DNA of 64,000 nucleotides from Actinoallomurus liliacearum (GCF_039542035.1 NZ_BAABHJ010000003.1:62001-126000), one strand, 5' to 3'; shown: positions 24,171-33,880, counted from the stretch's first letter. The notes: generated by a model from the letters alone, not told the origin. Made by a program: numbers and translations.

Positions 24171-24872
24171 ATGGTGTGGTTCGCTGACTTCGACACGCGC
24201 GGCTATCGGATGGTGGACGTACGGACCGGCTATGGGCAGTGGGTCAGCACGTACGAGGAGACGGTCGAGGACGTCATGGACCTCGCGCTGCTCGACCGGC
24301 TCACCGAGCCCTCCTGGGAGACGGCGCGGCGCGCCGTCGACCTGGGATGCGGCACCGGCCGGACGGCCGCCTGGCTGCGGCGGCACGGCGTGACCGCCAT
24401 CGACGGGGTCGACCTCACCCCTGAGATGCTCGCGGTCGCGCGGTCGAAGGGCGGGCACGACCGGCTGTTCGAGGCCGACGTGACGGCGACCGGGCTCGAC
24501 GGCGGCGCGTACGACCTGGTCATCGCGTCGCTCATCGACGAGCACCTGGCCGACCTGACGCCGTTCTACGCCGAGGCCTGGCGCCTGGCGGAGCCGGGCG
24601 CGCTGTGCGTGATCGTGGCCTTCCACCCGCACTTCATCATGGCGTCGGGGATGCCGACCCACTTCACGAGCGCGTCGGGCGAGCCGATCGCGATCACCAC
24701 GCACGTCCACCTGCTGAGCGACCACGTCATGGCCGGCGTCACGTCCGGCTGGCGTCTCGTCGAGATGCGGGAGGGCGTCATCGACGACCGGTGGCTCGCG
24801 GTCAAGCCCAAGTGGGAGCGCTACCGCAACCACCCGATCTCCGCCGTCCTGGTCTGGCGCAAAGGCGCCTGA
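24171..24872 (+). CDS. Class I SAM-dependent methyltransferase
   Basis: A 233-aa protein from ATG 24171. SAM motif I is VDLGCGTGRTAAWL at residues ~55-68, followed by GVDLTPEMLAVAR (motif II acidic residue) and LVIASLIDEHLADL. The N-terminus (TGYGQWVSTYEETVEDVMDL) and a conserved HPHFIMASG stretch suggest a small-molecule methyltransferase. Substrate is unknown. It begins 22 bases after the ATPase remnant and is convergent with the next gene, so it may belong to the native chromosome beyond the island. Confidence 0.85.
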   Translation: MVWFADFDTRGYRMVDVRTGYGQWVSTYEETVEDVMDLALLDRLTEPSWETARRAVDLGCGTGRTAAWLRRHGVTAIDGVDLTPEMLAVARSKGGHDRLFEADVTATGLDGGAYDLVIASLIDEHLADLTPFYAEAWRLAEPGALCVIVAFHPHFIMASGMPTHFTSASGEPIAITTHVHLLSDHVMAGVTSGWRLVEMREGVIDDRWLAVKPKWERYRNHPISAVLVWRKGA

Positions 24873-24893
24873 CGGGGTCTCCCGCGCCCCGGC

Positions 24894-25256
24894 TCAGGAC
24901 TCGTCGGGATTTTCCAGCCGGAAGAAGTTGCTCGGTGAGCCGTCCGCCTTGTGCTCCTGGTAGATGAAGTTGAGCTCGCGTTCGTCGAAGGTCCGGAACC
25001 AGTCGTCCCAGGAGATCTCCTGCAGGTCCTGTCCTCCGTAGCCGGGGAAGTCGAGCAGCAGACGCCCCGACCTGCCCTCGTACTCACTCCCGGGCGGCGA
25101 CGCAGGGTGGGCGCCCCGTTCCTCGGCCCAGTGCCGGATCACGTCGTGGTCGGTGGTCACCAGGCTCTTCCCAGGGCGTTCCTCGTGCTGTTCGGGCGAG
25201 GTGATCTTCTGTTCGTATTTGTGCTCGCCCCTGATCGGGTGCCCTGACTCAGGCAT
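24894..25256 (-). CDS. Small conserved actinobacterial protein with TTDHDVIRxWAE motif
   Basis: A 120-aa soluble protein starting at ATG 25256. The conserved part is residues 34-120: TTDHDVIRHWAEERGAHPAS, GRLLLDFPGYGGQDLQEISW and FDERELNFIYQEHKADGSPS. I recall short actinobacterial proteins with these blocks, sometimes mislabelled as glucan branching enzyme; their function is unknown. The first 33 residues look like a variable, charged tail, so the start could be later. It lies in front of the SPW protein gene in the same direction only after a 54-base gap. Confidence 0.7.
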   Translation of the reverse strand: MPESGHPIRGEHKYEQKITSPEQHEERPGKSLVTTDHDVIRHWAEERGAHPASPPGSEYEGRSGRLLLDFPGYGGQDLQEISWDDWFRTFDERELNFIYQEHKADGSPSNFFRLENPDES

Positions 25257-25310
25257 CGTCGTGCCTCTCTTCCCCGTGGTCCCGGCGTTCGCACGGACGG
25301 ACGGGTCCGC

Positions 25311-25811
25311 TCACATCATCCCGCGTCGCGGGGTCGGCCTGCCGGGCTGCATCGGCATCTCCTGGTGCCGCCGGTGCGACATCATCCCGATCGCGACCGC
25401 ACCGAGCCCGAACAGGGTGATAAGGGCGCCAGTGAGAACGTTGTTGATGATGGTCGACGTGGTGGCCCTGGATCCGCTGATCACCCATGGGGCGACGATC
25501 GTCCACAGGCCGATGAGCGGCACCACCCAGGCGAGGCCGTGGGTGCGCCCGTACGCCGAGGCGAACAGGAGCGCCAGGAGCGTCACCGCTATGCCGGTGA
25601 TCAGGTTGTTCACGGTCAGCGTTGAGGTACGGCCGTGGAAGTTCACCACCCACGGTGAGATTGCCAGGTACAGGCCGCTCAGGAAGGTCAGGCCATCGAG
25701 CATGTGGGCGGAGGTCGTCTCTGCTGCGCGGTCATACCTCGCGCGAAGCGCAGCTATGTCGGGATGTTCCTCGATGCCGGGCATGGGGCGCGCGGACACG
25801 TGACCCACCAC
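25311..25811 (-). CDS. SPW-repeat integral membrane protein
   Basis: A 166-aa protein with four predicted membrane helices arranged as two similar halves, each carrying the SPW signature: LAISPWVVNF and IVAPWVISG, followed by NNLITG and NNVLTG. This is the SPW family of small bacterial membrane proteins, whose function is unknown. The N-terminal 40 residues are cytoplasmic and helical, the C-terminus is Arg/Pro/Met-rich. Confidence 0.85.
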   Translation of the reverse strand: MVGHVSARPMPGIEEHPDIAALRARYDRAAETTSAHMLDGLTFLSGLYLAISPWVVNFHGRTSTLTVNNLITGIAVTLLALLFASAYGRTHGLAWVVPLIGLWTIVAPWVISGSRATTSTIINNVLTGALITLFGLGAVAIGMMSHRRHQEMPMQPGRPTPRRGMM

Positions 25812-26296
25812 CTTTCTTTTTGAGTGAATCAGTCGCTATTTCGGCTTTTTCCCGCTGGCACAACGGCAACTCCGTTCGAACGCAACGGTTTCGTCAAATC
25901 GGGTGATCTTTACCTGTTGACCGCAGGGCCTGCTGACCGGGGGGTTTATCGGCGCGTCAGCGGGGATGGCGTCGTGGCGACCGGCGGCCGCTGCCCCGCA
26001 CGTTCAGCCGCGGCTACGACGGCGTGGAAGAGCCGTACGACGCGATCCGCGCCACCGGGCGTACTACGGGGCCGAGGCCCTGGCCGTCAACGCGGGCGTC
26101 GGCGTCTCCGGGCCGTAAGGAATCGCTCGCCATGGCGGCGCAGGGCCGGACCGTCAGTGGTTGAGGTAGCAGGCGAAGAGGGTCTCGCGCGGGTGGGTGC
26201 CGCACCGGTACAGACGCCGCGTGGCCGGCCGCACCCTGGCGGCGGGTGAGTGTGGGCGGGATGCGGGGCCGGGAGGCCGGCCCCGCATCCCGCGGA
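25812..26296. other. Long intergenic region with decayed coding traces
   Basis: This 485-base stretch separates the SPW gene from the alpha-mannosidase gene. Bases 25812-25920 are AT-richer with short T runs and may hold the SPW promoter. 26003-26118 looks like a broken dehydrogenase fragment (listed separately). On the minus strand about 26155-26230 reads THPRETLFACYLNH before a stop, which I cannot place. No intact gene seen. Confidence 0.5.
26003..26118 (+). pseudogene. Possible SDR dehydrogenase remnant
   Basis: One frame reads RGYDGVEEPYDAIRAT and, after a frame change, the next reads AEALAVNAGVGVSGP then TAA. The NAGVGV segment resembles the NNAG motif of short-chain dehydrogenases, and YDAIRATG resembles the stretch before it in some family members. 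The ~30-40 residues normally between them are missing. Identification rests on short motifs only. Confidence 0.35.
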
Positions 26297-29200
26297 TCAG
26301 AGCGTGATCTCGACGGGGAGCGTTTCGGTGTAGTGGAGGCGGCCGAAGTACGTCACGCGGACCAGGGCCCACCAGGAGCCCGGCCGGGCGGCGCGGGCCG
26401 CGTGGAGGCGGAACGGGACGACGGTCTCGGCGCCCGGCGCCACCTCGAAGCCCGCCGTCCACGGGGTGATCAGGACGTCGGCACCCGGGCCCCAGGTGCC
26501 GTACGGGCTGATCAGCTGCGCCTCGCCGCGGATCGGCGCGGCGGCGGAGTTGCGCAGCCGTACGGCGATCTCGCCGTCGTCGCCCGGCCGGAGCAGGGCA
26601 GCGGACGAGGTCGTCTCGACGCGCAGCGGTTCGCCCGCCGGGGCCGCGCCGACCTGGACGGTGACGACGTCCTCGATGAGCTGTCCCAGGTCGTCGCGGA
26701 TGCGGGCGCCCACGAAGTAGGTGCCCGCCGTGTCCGGCGCGTCGACGGTCAGCTCGTACTCGGCGAACTCGCCGGGCGCGAGCCGGTAGTCCAGGGCCGG
26801 GCCGGTGACGGTGAGGCCGTCCGGCACGTCCAGTTCGACGCGTCCGGACGCCTCCCGGCCCGAGGCGGCGACGGTGAGGCGGACCCGTCCGGGACCGTCG
26901 AGCCGTTGCGGGGACAGGTGCACCGCGACCGGGAGGTTGCCGACGGGGGCGGGGCCCTTGTTGTGCAACCAGTAGCGGCCGAACACCGGCTGGGCCGGTT
27001 CCGCGTGCGGGCCCAGGACGGTGACTCCGGTGACCGTGTCGGCGGCTTCGGTCGCTGTGCCGGGGGCCGGGCGCAGGCGGACGGTGGCGACGTCGGCGGC
27101 GCCCAGGGGGATCTCGGCGGTCCCGTCCACCGGGGCCGCCTGGCCGCCGGACTCCAGCAGGTCGGTGCGGGACGCGTCCGTGACCCCGGTGAACAGGCCG
27201 ATCCGCGCCGTCGCCGGGCGGCCGGCGGCCTCGTACACGCGGACGGTGACCCCGTCGGCGGGGTCGGCGTCGCCGGGCAACGCCGCGGCGAGGGGGTCGC
27301 CGGCCGGCTTGAGCGCGGACAGCAGCACGTTCGCCGGCTCGACCGTCACCAGGCCGTCGCGGGGAGCGGGCACGCCGGAATGGGCGGCCGTGGGCCTCGC
27401 CAGGACTTCATGGTTGTACTCCTGCCCGGCGCGGACGAAGCCGGCGGCCCGCCAGTCGCCCGCTCCGGCCGTCAGGGAGTAGCCGAAGGTGTGGTTCCAG
27501 TGCTGCCAGGACAGGCTCGACCCGTCGGGCGCCGTGCGCAGCGGGCCGTCGACCCATACTCCGCTGGGCCACGTGCTGCAGGAGCGCATCAGGTTGAGGT
27601 ACACCCGGCCCTCCGGCGTCGTGACGGTGCCCGGCAGGCCGGCGTTGAGCAGCGCCACCGACCGGCCGGCGTACGGCGCGTCGGACCCGTCCAGTCCGGC
27701 CGGGCGCCGTACGTCGATCGTCGCGTCGCCGAGGTCGGCGCACAGGCCGGCGACGTCACCGGCGACGATCAGCACGGGCAGGTCCCGTACGCCGCGCACG
27801 TCCGCGTCCGGGACCCAGATCTCGGCGAGCGGGCGGGCGGCGGGCACGAACACCCGGCCGTGCTCGGCCAGCGCCGCGGCGTAGGCCGGATCGGCGGCGG
27901 CCAGGACCTCGGCGGCGAAGGCGTTCTCCTCTGGGCCGCCGAGGACGATCCGGGCGTCGGGGAGGTTGGAGTCGACGTCGAGCGCGCCGTAGCGGGGGCC
28001 GTCCGGGCGGCCGAACGTCGCGGTCACGCCCTGCGCGGCCAGCGCGGTCAGCACCGCACGGGCGGGCTCGCCCTCGTCGGTGCCGATCACCTCGGCCACC
28101 CCGACGGCGTGCTCCTCCCGGGAGCCGTCGTCGCCGGTCAGCGCGACGCGCACGGTCGCGCTCAGCGCCGTCCAGGTGTGCGCCGGGTTGTCCAGCGTCC
28201 ACAGGCTCTCGGCGGCGTCCGCGTCGGGGAACCCGAAGGGCCGGCCGATCGCGGCGAAGCCCACCTCGGCGACGGGCCGGCCGCCGGGGACGTCCAGGTC
28301 GAAGCCCACGCGCAGCAGGTGGTCCTGGCCGATCGAGCCGCCGACGTGGGTGCGGAAGTCCACCCGGTCGACGCCGTCCCACAGCAGGACCTCACCGGTG
28401 ATCGTCAGCCCGTCGAGGGTCGTCTCGGTGACGATCCGTCGGCCGACCGGGCACTCCTCGACCCGCACGGACGCGGGGCGGGCGCCGGTGCCGTGCCCGG
28501 GGCCGGCCGGCAGCAGGTGCCACGGGCCCTCGCCCCACGTGGGGTGCGTGGGGTGCTCCTCCTGGAGGTACAGCTCGCCGCCCAGCCCGCCCGGCCGGAT
28601 CAGCTCGTCGCCGGTCCGCAGGTCGCGGATCGAGGTGAGGGCGCCGCCGCGGGCCGGATCGGCGGTCACCGCGAACGCCGCGTTGCCCGCCTCGGCGCCG
28701 TCGGCCGGCGTCCAGCCCGAAGGCAGGTCGTCGGCGTCGACGACGTGGTAGACGCGGTAGCCCAGCGAGGGCACCGCGCGGGCGAGGAAGGTCAGCGTGA
28801 CCTCCTCGACGCCCCCGCCCGCCGCGGTCCGTACGCCCTCGGCGAGGCAGGGGACCGGCTCGCCCGCGTCGTCGACGAGGCGCAGACCGGGGCGCGGCTC
28901 CTCGAACGTGAGCCGGACGGTGGTGATGCCGTCGCGCGCCCAGGACAGGGTGTTCGCCACGATCACCGGCCGGCCCGGGCCCGTCGTGTCGGCCCGTGCC
29001 GCGAGGTGGTCGAGGGCGGCCGCGCGGACGGTGTCGCCCAGCTCGTACGCCTCCCGCCACCCGGCGAGCAGGTCGACGTACACCTGGTCGGACTCACTGC
29101 CGGTGATCGCGTCGTGGTGGGCGCCGTACGCGAGCAGCCGCCAGGCCTTGTCGACGGCCTCGGCCGGGTAGGTCGCGCCGGTCAGCGCGGCGAGCGTGGC

Positions 29201-30523
29201 GAGGCGTTCGGCGTCGAGCACCGCGACCTCGGCGACCCGCTGCGCCTGCTTCGTGTCGATGTAGGAGACGTCCTTGCCGGTGTAGACCGGGTTCATGTCG
29301 CGGGTCTGCGGCACCGGCACGGCGCGGCGTTCGCCCAGCTCCTCGCGTACGGCGGCGAAGAACTCCTTGGGCAGGCCGACGACGAAGCGCGGCCAGACGT
29401 AGCGCTTGTTCCAGTCCCGGTGCACCTCGGTGCTCCACCGGGACGGGATCACGTGGTCGCCGCCCACCGGCAGCAGGACGTTGCGGGTGGCCGCGACCGG
29501 GCGCAGCTCACTGAACTGGCCGTACGCCAGCTCCGTGGCCTCCTCGAGCGTGCGGGCCTGCTCCTCCATCACCCAGCCCGCGCTGTAGTGGTTGGCCATG
29601 TACGCGGTCAGCAGGCCCCGCCCGCTCGGGGAGATCCACTCGAACTCGGCGGGGAACTGCATCCGCTCGTTGTCGCCGACGTGGCGGTTCGGGCCCCACA
29701 TGTGGAACGGGCCACGCGCCCAGGCCGAGGAGGTGAGCCCGGCGTCGGCCATCAGCCCCGGATAGGCCGGGTCGTGCCCGAACACGTCGAGCATCCACGC
29801 CGAGCGCGGGTCGCCGCCGACCACGTCGCGCTGGTACCCGATGCCGTAGACGGCGTTGCGGATGGTGGACTCGGGGTGGGTGAGGTTGGTGTTCGGCTCG
29901 TTGTAGTTGCCGCCGACGATCTCGATCCGGTCCTCGTCGAGGAACCGCCGCAGGTCCGCGCGGTCCTCCGGAAAGACGTCCCAGTACGGCTTGAGGTAGT
30001 CGACCTCGGCGAGCACGAACTTGTAGTCCTCGTCGCGCCGGGCCGCGTCCAGGTGGGCGCGGACCAGGTCCAGCGCCGTCCTGACGGTCGACGGCCGGCG
30101 CTCCTCGGCGGCGGGCAGGTCGTAGTAGGTCGCGGTGAACCCGGCCTGGCTGTTCCACCACACCGGGTCGTAGTGGAAGTGGGAGACCATCCACATGGTC
30201 CAGCCGGTGACCGCGGCGACGATCTCGCCGTCGAGGGTCGCGCGGTCCTCGCCCGGCGTCTCGGCGACGGCGGTGACGCGGCGGACGGCGCCCTCGGTGA
30301 CGGGCTCGGCGAGGCGTACCCCGACCTCGGCGACCAGGGTCTCGCCGGGGTCCAGGCGGGTGACGACGGTGGGTTCGGGGGTGCTCACGGCCGGGCCGGT
30401 GAGCGAGACCCGGATCTCGGTCAGGGGGGAGTCGGCCCCGGTCAGCGTCACACGGACGATCTGTCGGGGATGCGACGTCGAGCCGGCGAACAGGTCGGTC
30501 GACTCGATGGCGGCGATGCGCAT
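26297..30523 (-). CDS. GH38-type alpha-mannosidase with C-terminal NEW3-like domain
   Basis: A 1408-aa protein, ATG 30523 behind GGAGGGAAG. No signal peptide, so probably cytoplasmic. The GH38 catalytic part begins near residue 110: SHFHYDPVWW (zinc ligands H115/H117, D119) and WMLDVFGHDPAYPGLM, where D246 is the likely nucleophile; the helical domain carries YGAHHDAITGSESDQVYVDL. Beta-rich domains follow, and the last ~130 residues (LRPGDDGEIAVRLRNSAAAP) look like a NEW3/NPCBM-associated domain. Length is well above the ~900-1000 aa of simple GH38 enzymes. Last gene of the minus-strand operon with a sugar ABC importer: import of alpha-mannosides followed by hydrolysis inside the cell is the likely scheme. 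Confidence 0.9.
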   Translation of the reverse strand: MRIAAIESTDLFAGSTSHPRQIVRVTLTGADSPLTEIRVSLTGPAVSTPEPTVVTRLDPGETLVAEVGVRLAEPVTEGAVRRVTAVAETPGEDRATLDGEIVAAVTGWTMWMVSHFHYDPVWWNSQAGFTATYYDLPAAEERRPSTVRTALDLVRAHLDAARRDEDYKFVLAEVDYLKPYWDVFPEDRADLRRFLDEDRIEIVGGNYNEPNTNLTHPESTIRNAVYGIGYQRDVVGGDPRSAWMLDVFGHDPAYPGLMADAGLTSSAWARGPFHMWGPNRHVGDNERMQFPAEFEWISPSGRGLLTAYMANHYSAGWVMEEQARTLEEATELAYGQFSELRPVAATRNVLLPVGGDHVIPSRWSTEVHRDWNKRYVWPRFVVGLPKEFFAAVREELGERRAVPVPQTRDMNPVYTGKDVSYIDTKQAQRVAEVAVLDAERLATLAALTGATYPAEAVDKAWRLLAYGAHHDAITGSESDQVYVDLLAGWREAYELGDTVRAAALDHLAARADTTGPGRPVIVANTLSWARDGITTVRLTFEEPRPGLRLVDDAGEPVPCLAEGVRTAAGGGVEEVTLTFLARAVPSLGYRVYHVVDADDLPSGWTPADGAEAGNAAFAVTADPARGGALTSIRDLRTGDELIRPGGLGGELYLQEEHPTHPTWGEGPWHLLPAGPGHGTGARPASVRVEECPVGRRIVTETTLDGLTITGEVLLWDGVDRVDFRTHVGGSIGQDHLLRVGFDLDVPGGRPVAEVGFAAIGRPFGFPDADAAESLWTLDNPAHTWTALSATVRVALTGDDGSREEHAVGVAEVIGTDEGEPARAVLTALAAQGVTATFGRPDGPRYGALDVDSNLPDARIVLGGPEENAFAAEVLAAADPAYAAALAEHGRVFVPAARPLAEIWVPDADVRGVRDLPVLIVAGDVAGLCADLGDATIDVRRPAGLDGSDAPYAGRSVALLNAGLPGTVTTPEGRVYLNLMRSCSTWPSGVWVDGPLRTAPDGSSLSWQHWNHTFGYSLTAGAGDWRAAGFVRAGQEYNHEVLARPTAAHSGVPAPRDGLVTVEPANVLLSALKPAGDPLAAALPGDADPADGVTVRVYEAAGRPATARIGLFTGVTDASRTDLLESGGQAAPVDGTAEIPLGAADVATVRLRPAPGTATEAADTVTGVTVLGPHAEPAQPVFGRYWLHNKGPAPVGNLPVAVHLSPQRLDGPGRVRLTVAASGREASGRVELDVPDGLTVTGPALDYRLAPGEFAEYELTVDAPDTAGTYFVGARIRDDLGQLIEDVVTVQVGAAPAGEPLRVETTSSAALLRPGDDGEIAVRLRNSAAAPIRGEAQLISPYGTWGPGADVLITPWTAGFEVAPGAETVVPFRLHAARAARPGSWWALVRVTYFGRLHYTETLPVEITL

Positions 30524-30540
30524 GAAGGCTTCCCTCCGGC

Positions 30541-31383
30541 TCAGCCCTTGACGGCGCCCTGCATCGCGAACGCGTTGCCCAGCGTGCGCTGGGCGACGGT
30601 GTAGAGCAGGACGACGGGCAGCGAGTACAGGATCGAGAACGCGGCCAGCAGGCCGTACGAGGCCATGCCGTTGAGACCGAAGTACTGGTAGATCGCGACC
30701 GAGGCGGGCTGCTTGCCCGGATCGATCAGCAGGATGAACGGGACGAAGAAGTTCCCCCAGGTCAGCGTGAAGGTGAACGTGAACACCACGGTCGTTCCCG
30801 GGACCATGAGCGGCAACACGATCCGCACCAGGGCCCGCAGACCGTTCGCGCCGTCCACCCAGGCCGCCTCCTCCAGGGAGATCGGCACCTCGTCCATGAA
30901 GTTCTTCATCATCCAGATCGCCATCGGCAGCCCGGTGGCGGTGAGGAACAGGATGGTGGCGGGGATCGAGTCGAGCAGGTCGAGCTGGACGAACAGCCCG
31001 TACACCGGAACCATGATCGCCGTGACCGGCAGCCCGGTGGCGAACAGCAGGCCCAGCAGGACCGGCCGGCCGAACCTGCGGCCGTAGCGCGACAACGGGT
31101 ACGCGGCCGGCGCGGCGAGCACGAGCGTGAGCAGCGCCGAGCCCAGCGACAGCACGAGGCTGTTGGCCAGCGAGTGCAGGTTGTCCCCGGTGAGGACGTC
31201 GACGAAGTTGCGCAGCGTCGGCGCGTCGGGGATGGACGTGTCCGTCGTCGGGGTGGTGGAGACCGAGGCCAGGAACAGCCAGCCGAACGGCGCGAGGAAG
31301 GCCAGCGCCACGAGGGCCAGCACGACGTAGGCGGCGACCGCGGCGGTGCGCCGTCCGGGCGCGGTGGGGGAGGCGAGCGCCAC
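30541..31383 (-). CDS. Sugar ABC transporter permease, MalG-like
   Basis: A 280-aa protein with six predicted membrane helices, GTG 31383. The EAA loop that contacts the ATPase is SLEEAAWVDGANGLRALVRI. Belongs to the carbohydrate uptake CUT1 family. It starts one base after the stop of the partner permease and is followed by the alpha-mannosidase gene 17 bases on. The operon has no ATPase gene in view, so a shared MsiK-type ATPase elsewhere is expected, as usual in actinomycetes. Confidence 0.92.
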   Translation of the reverse strand: MALASPTAPGRRTAAVAAYVVLALVALAFLAPFGWLFLASVSTTPTTDTSIPDAPTLRNFVDVLTGDNLHSLANSLVLSLGSALLTLVLAAPAAYPLSRYGRRFGRPVLLGLLFATGLPVTAIMVPVYGLFVQLDLLDSIPATILFLTATGLPMAIWMMKNFMDEVPISLEEAAWVDGANGLRALVRIVLPLMVPGTTVVFTFTFTLTWGNFFVPFILLIDPGKQPASVAIYQYFGLNGMASYGLLAAFSILYSLPVVLLYTVAQRTLGNAFAMQGAVKG

Positions 31384-31384
31384 C

Positions 31385-32305
31385 TCACACCTCCTTCCGC
31401 ATGGCCCGCAGGTACACCAGCGAGAACACGGCGCCCACGGCCAGCAGCACGATCGCCAGCGCGGCGCCGTAGCCCAGGTGGTAGAACTTGAACGCCTGCT
31501 GGTACATGAAGATCGGCAGGGTCTGGCTCTTGGTCCCGGGGCCGCCGCCCGTCATGACGAAGATCAACGTGAACACCGCCAGCGTCTGCAGCGTGATCGT
31601 CATCAGGTTGGTGAGCATGGATCGCCGGATCAGCGGCAGGGTGATGTGCCGCAGCCGCGCCCAACCGGACGCGCCGTCCACCGCGGCGGCCTCGATCAGC
31701 TCGTCCGGCACGTTCGACAGCGCGGCCGAGTAGACGAGCATCGAGAACGCCGTGCCGCGCCACACGTTCGCGATCGTCACCGCCGCGAGGGGATTGCTGA
31801 ACAGCCAGCTCCCGCCGTGCAGGCCGACCGCGCGCAGGATGGCGTTGAACGTGCCGTGGTCGGACAGGAACGCGTACCACATGAACCCCGCGACCAGCTC
31901 CGGCAGCACCCACGCGCCCACCACGATGCCGCCCACCACGGCGCGGACGATCCGGTGCCGGCCGTTCATGAGCAGGGCGAGCGCGAGGCCGCCGAGGTTC
32001 TGCCCGATGACGGCCGAGCCGAGGACGAAGACGACCGTCAGCCACAGGGACTTGGCGAACGCCGGGTCGGCGAACATCTCCCGGTAGTTGCGCAGCCCGA
32101 CCAGGTGCGGGCTGCTGGCGCCCGCGCCGGTCAGCGCGATGTCGGTGAACGACGCGTAGACGCACCACAGGATCGGCCCGACGAAGAACAGCGCGAGCAG
32201 GCCGAAGGCGGGCACCAGCGGCAGCGCCCGGCCGACGGCCCGCCGCCCGCGCCGGGCGGGCGGGCGGCGGGTGACGGTGCGCTCGGGCAGGCCCACGGCC
32301 ACCAT
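31385..32305 (-). CDS. Sugar ABC transporter permease, MalF-like
   Basis: A 306-aa protein starting at ATG 32305, with an Arg-rich cytoplasmic N-terminus and six predicted helices. EAA motif: ELIEAAAVDGASGWARLRHI followed by TLPLI. First permease of the pair, 40 bases after the binding-protein gene. Partner of the MalG-like permease. Confidence 0.92.
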   Translation of the reverse strand: MVAVGLPERTVTRRPPARRGRRAVGRALPLVPAFGLLALFFVGPILWCVYASFTDIALTGAGASSPHLVGLRNYREMFADPAFAKSLWLTVVFVLGSAVIGQNLGGLALALLMNGRHRIVRAVVGGIVVGAWVLPELVAGFMWYAFLSDHGTFNAILRAVGLHGGSWLFSNPLAAVTIANVWRGTAFSMLVYSAALSNVPDELIEAAAVDGASGWARLRHITLPLIRRSMLTNLMTITLQTLAVFTLIFVMTGGGPGTKSQTLPIFMYQQAFKFYHLGYGAALAIVLLAVGAVFSLVYLRAMRKEV

Positions 32306-32345
32306 CAGGGCGTCGTCCCTTCCACGAGGAAGCGCGTACGGGCCA

Positions 32346-33692
32346 TCAGGACTTCGCCTCCACCTTGTCCGGCCCGGCGATCTGCTTGACCTGGCCGGCG
32401 AAGTCGTTCATCGCCGACTGGGGCGAGGACTGGCCGGTCACCACCGCCTCGCTGGCGGCCTGCAGCTGGTTGGAGATCTGCGGGTAGACGTTGTACGCGG
32501 GCCGGTACTGGGTGACGGACACCAGGTCGGTGAAGAACCGCTGGGTCGGGTTGCCCTCGAGGTACTTCGGGTCCGCCACGACGTCCTTGCGCACCGACAC
32601 CTGCGTCGCCTTGATGTAGAAGAACAGCGAGTTCTCCTTGTTCAGGGCGAGCTGCACGAGCTTCCAGGCGGCCGACGGGTTCTTGGTGCGGGCGCCGACC
32701 GACAGCAGCCAGCCGCCGGACAGCGACACCTTGCCGGGCGCCTGGCCGTTCTGCGTGGGCATGGCCGCGGTGCCGAGCGTGCTGGACCACTGCGGCCAGG
32801 CGTTCGCCCCGCCGGGGATCCACGCCTGCGGCAGCCAGGAGCCGTCGAGGGCGATGGCGAGCTTGCCCTGCGGCAGCTCCTGCCCGCCGACGTTGTCGCT
32901 CCAGTGCGGGTCGAGCGCCTGCTGCTGCGTGGGGCCGAGCCCGGAGGAGTAGACCGTCTTGAGGAAGTCGAAGGCCGCGCCCATGCCCTTACTCGGCACG
33001 ACCCACTTCTTGGCCTGGTCGTCGTACAGCTTGTCGTCGGTGCCGTACAGCAGCATCTCGAAGCCCTGCATGGAGGACGCCTCGCCGACGCCCTTGCCCG
33101 CGTAGACGTTGAGCGGGATCACGCCGGGGACCTTGGCCTTGATCTGCCGGGCGGCGGCGAGGATGTCGTTCCAGGTCTTCGGCTGCCAGTTCGCCGGGAG
33201 CCCGGCCTTGGCGAAGATCTGCTTGTTGAACCAGAGGCCGCGGGTGTCGGTGCCCATCGGAACGCCGTACGTGTGGCCGTCGGCCGCCTTGCCCGCGACC
33301 TTGGCCGCGTCGACGAACTGCGACCAGTCCGGCCAGGACTGGAGGTTGGCGTCGAGCGGCATGAGGAAGCGCGCCTCGGCGTCGGAGTTCACGAAGAAGG
33401 TGTCCTCGTAGGCGACGTCGGGGGCGGTCTTCGGGGACCGCCGCATGAGGTTGAGCTTCGTGTAGTAGGAGTTCTCGTCCGCCTCGATCGGGATGAGCTT
33501 GAGCTTGATACCGGGGTTCTGCTGCTCGAAGACGGGCTTGATCTTCTTGAACAGCTCGTCCGCGCCGATGAAGTTGCCGAACTTCTGGTACGCGACCTTG
33601 ATCGTTTTGCTGTCCGAGGATCCTCCGCCGCAGGCGCTCGCCGACGCCGCGACCATGACCGCCGTCATCACCAGTGCCGATTTACGACGCAT
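32346..33692 (-). CDS. Extracellular sugar-binding lipoprotein of the ABC importer
   Basis: A 448-aa protein. The frame opens at 33761 but ATG 33692 is the start: GGAGGG lies upstream and a lipoprotein signal follows (RRKSALVMTAVMVAA then SASACGGG, with Cys as the lipidated residue). The mature part is a type 1 solute-binding protein (PDVAYEDTFFVNSDAEARFL, GVPMGTDTRGLWFNKQIFAK, AIALDGSWLPQAW). It is the receptor of the CUT1 importer and the first gene of the operon; a palindromic operator lies 20 bases upstream of the start. Confidence 0.93.
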   Translation of the reverse strand: MRRKSALVMTAVMVAASASACGGGSSDSKTIKVAYQKFGNFIGADELFKKIKPVFEQQNPGIKLKLIPIEADENSYYTKLNLMRRSPKTAPDVAYEDTFFVNSDAEARFLMPLDANLQSWPDWSQFVDAAKVAGKAADGHTYGVPMGTDTRGLWFNKQIFAKAGLPANWQPKTWNDILAAARQIKAKVPGVIPLNVYAGKGVGEASSMQGFEMLLYGTDDKLYDDQAKKWVVPSKGMGAAFDFLKTVYSSGLGPTQQQALDPHWSDNVGGQELPQGKLAIALDGSWLPQAWIPGGANAWPQWSSTLGTAAMPTQNGQAPGKVSLSGGWLLSVGARTKNPSAAWKLVQLALNKENSLFFYIKATQVSVRKDVVADPKYLEGNPTQRFFTDLVSVTQYRPAYNVYPQISNQLQAASEAVVTGQSSPQSAMNDFAGQVKQIAGPDKVEAKS

Positions 33693-33711
33693 GTGCGCTC
33701 CCTCCGAAGGG

Positions 33712-33761
33712 ATTTGCCACTGTGCTGTGGCAAATGTGGAAGCTGGAGCGTTCCACGTCAA
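33712..33761 (-). promoter_or_regulatory. Promoter and operator of the mannoside ABC operon
   Basis: On the minus strand, -35 TTGACG (33761-33756), 17-bp spacer, weak -10 CACATT (33738-33733). Overlapping the -10 and start point is a perfect 9-bp inverted repeat, ATTTGCCAC (33712-33720) and GTGGCAAAT (33727-33735), 6-bp centre. Its outer bases ATTTG/CAAAT match the palindrome at 35352-35377 upstream of the GntR-SBP gene, so that protein is the likely repressor. The rest of 33762-33880 shows nothing further. Confidence 0.62.
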
Positions 33762-33880
33762 GAGGTACGAGCGAATGGGTTACGAACGCGTTACGTGAAC
33801 GGCGTCGGACTCGCGCCGGACGGCGGGCTCCGCGGCGAGGCGTCCGATTCGGGCCCGTACCGGGCGGCCAGGCGTCTGGT

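Noticed and set aside
26246..30604. 1452-codon open frame antisense to the alpha-mannosidase.
   Set aside because: Shadow of a well-supported GH38 gene; Arg/Gly-rich, no motifs.
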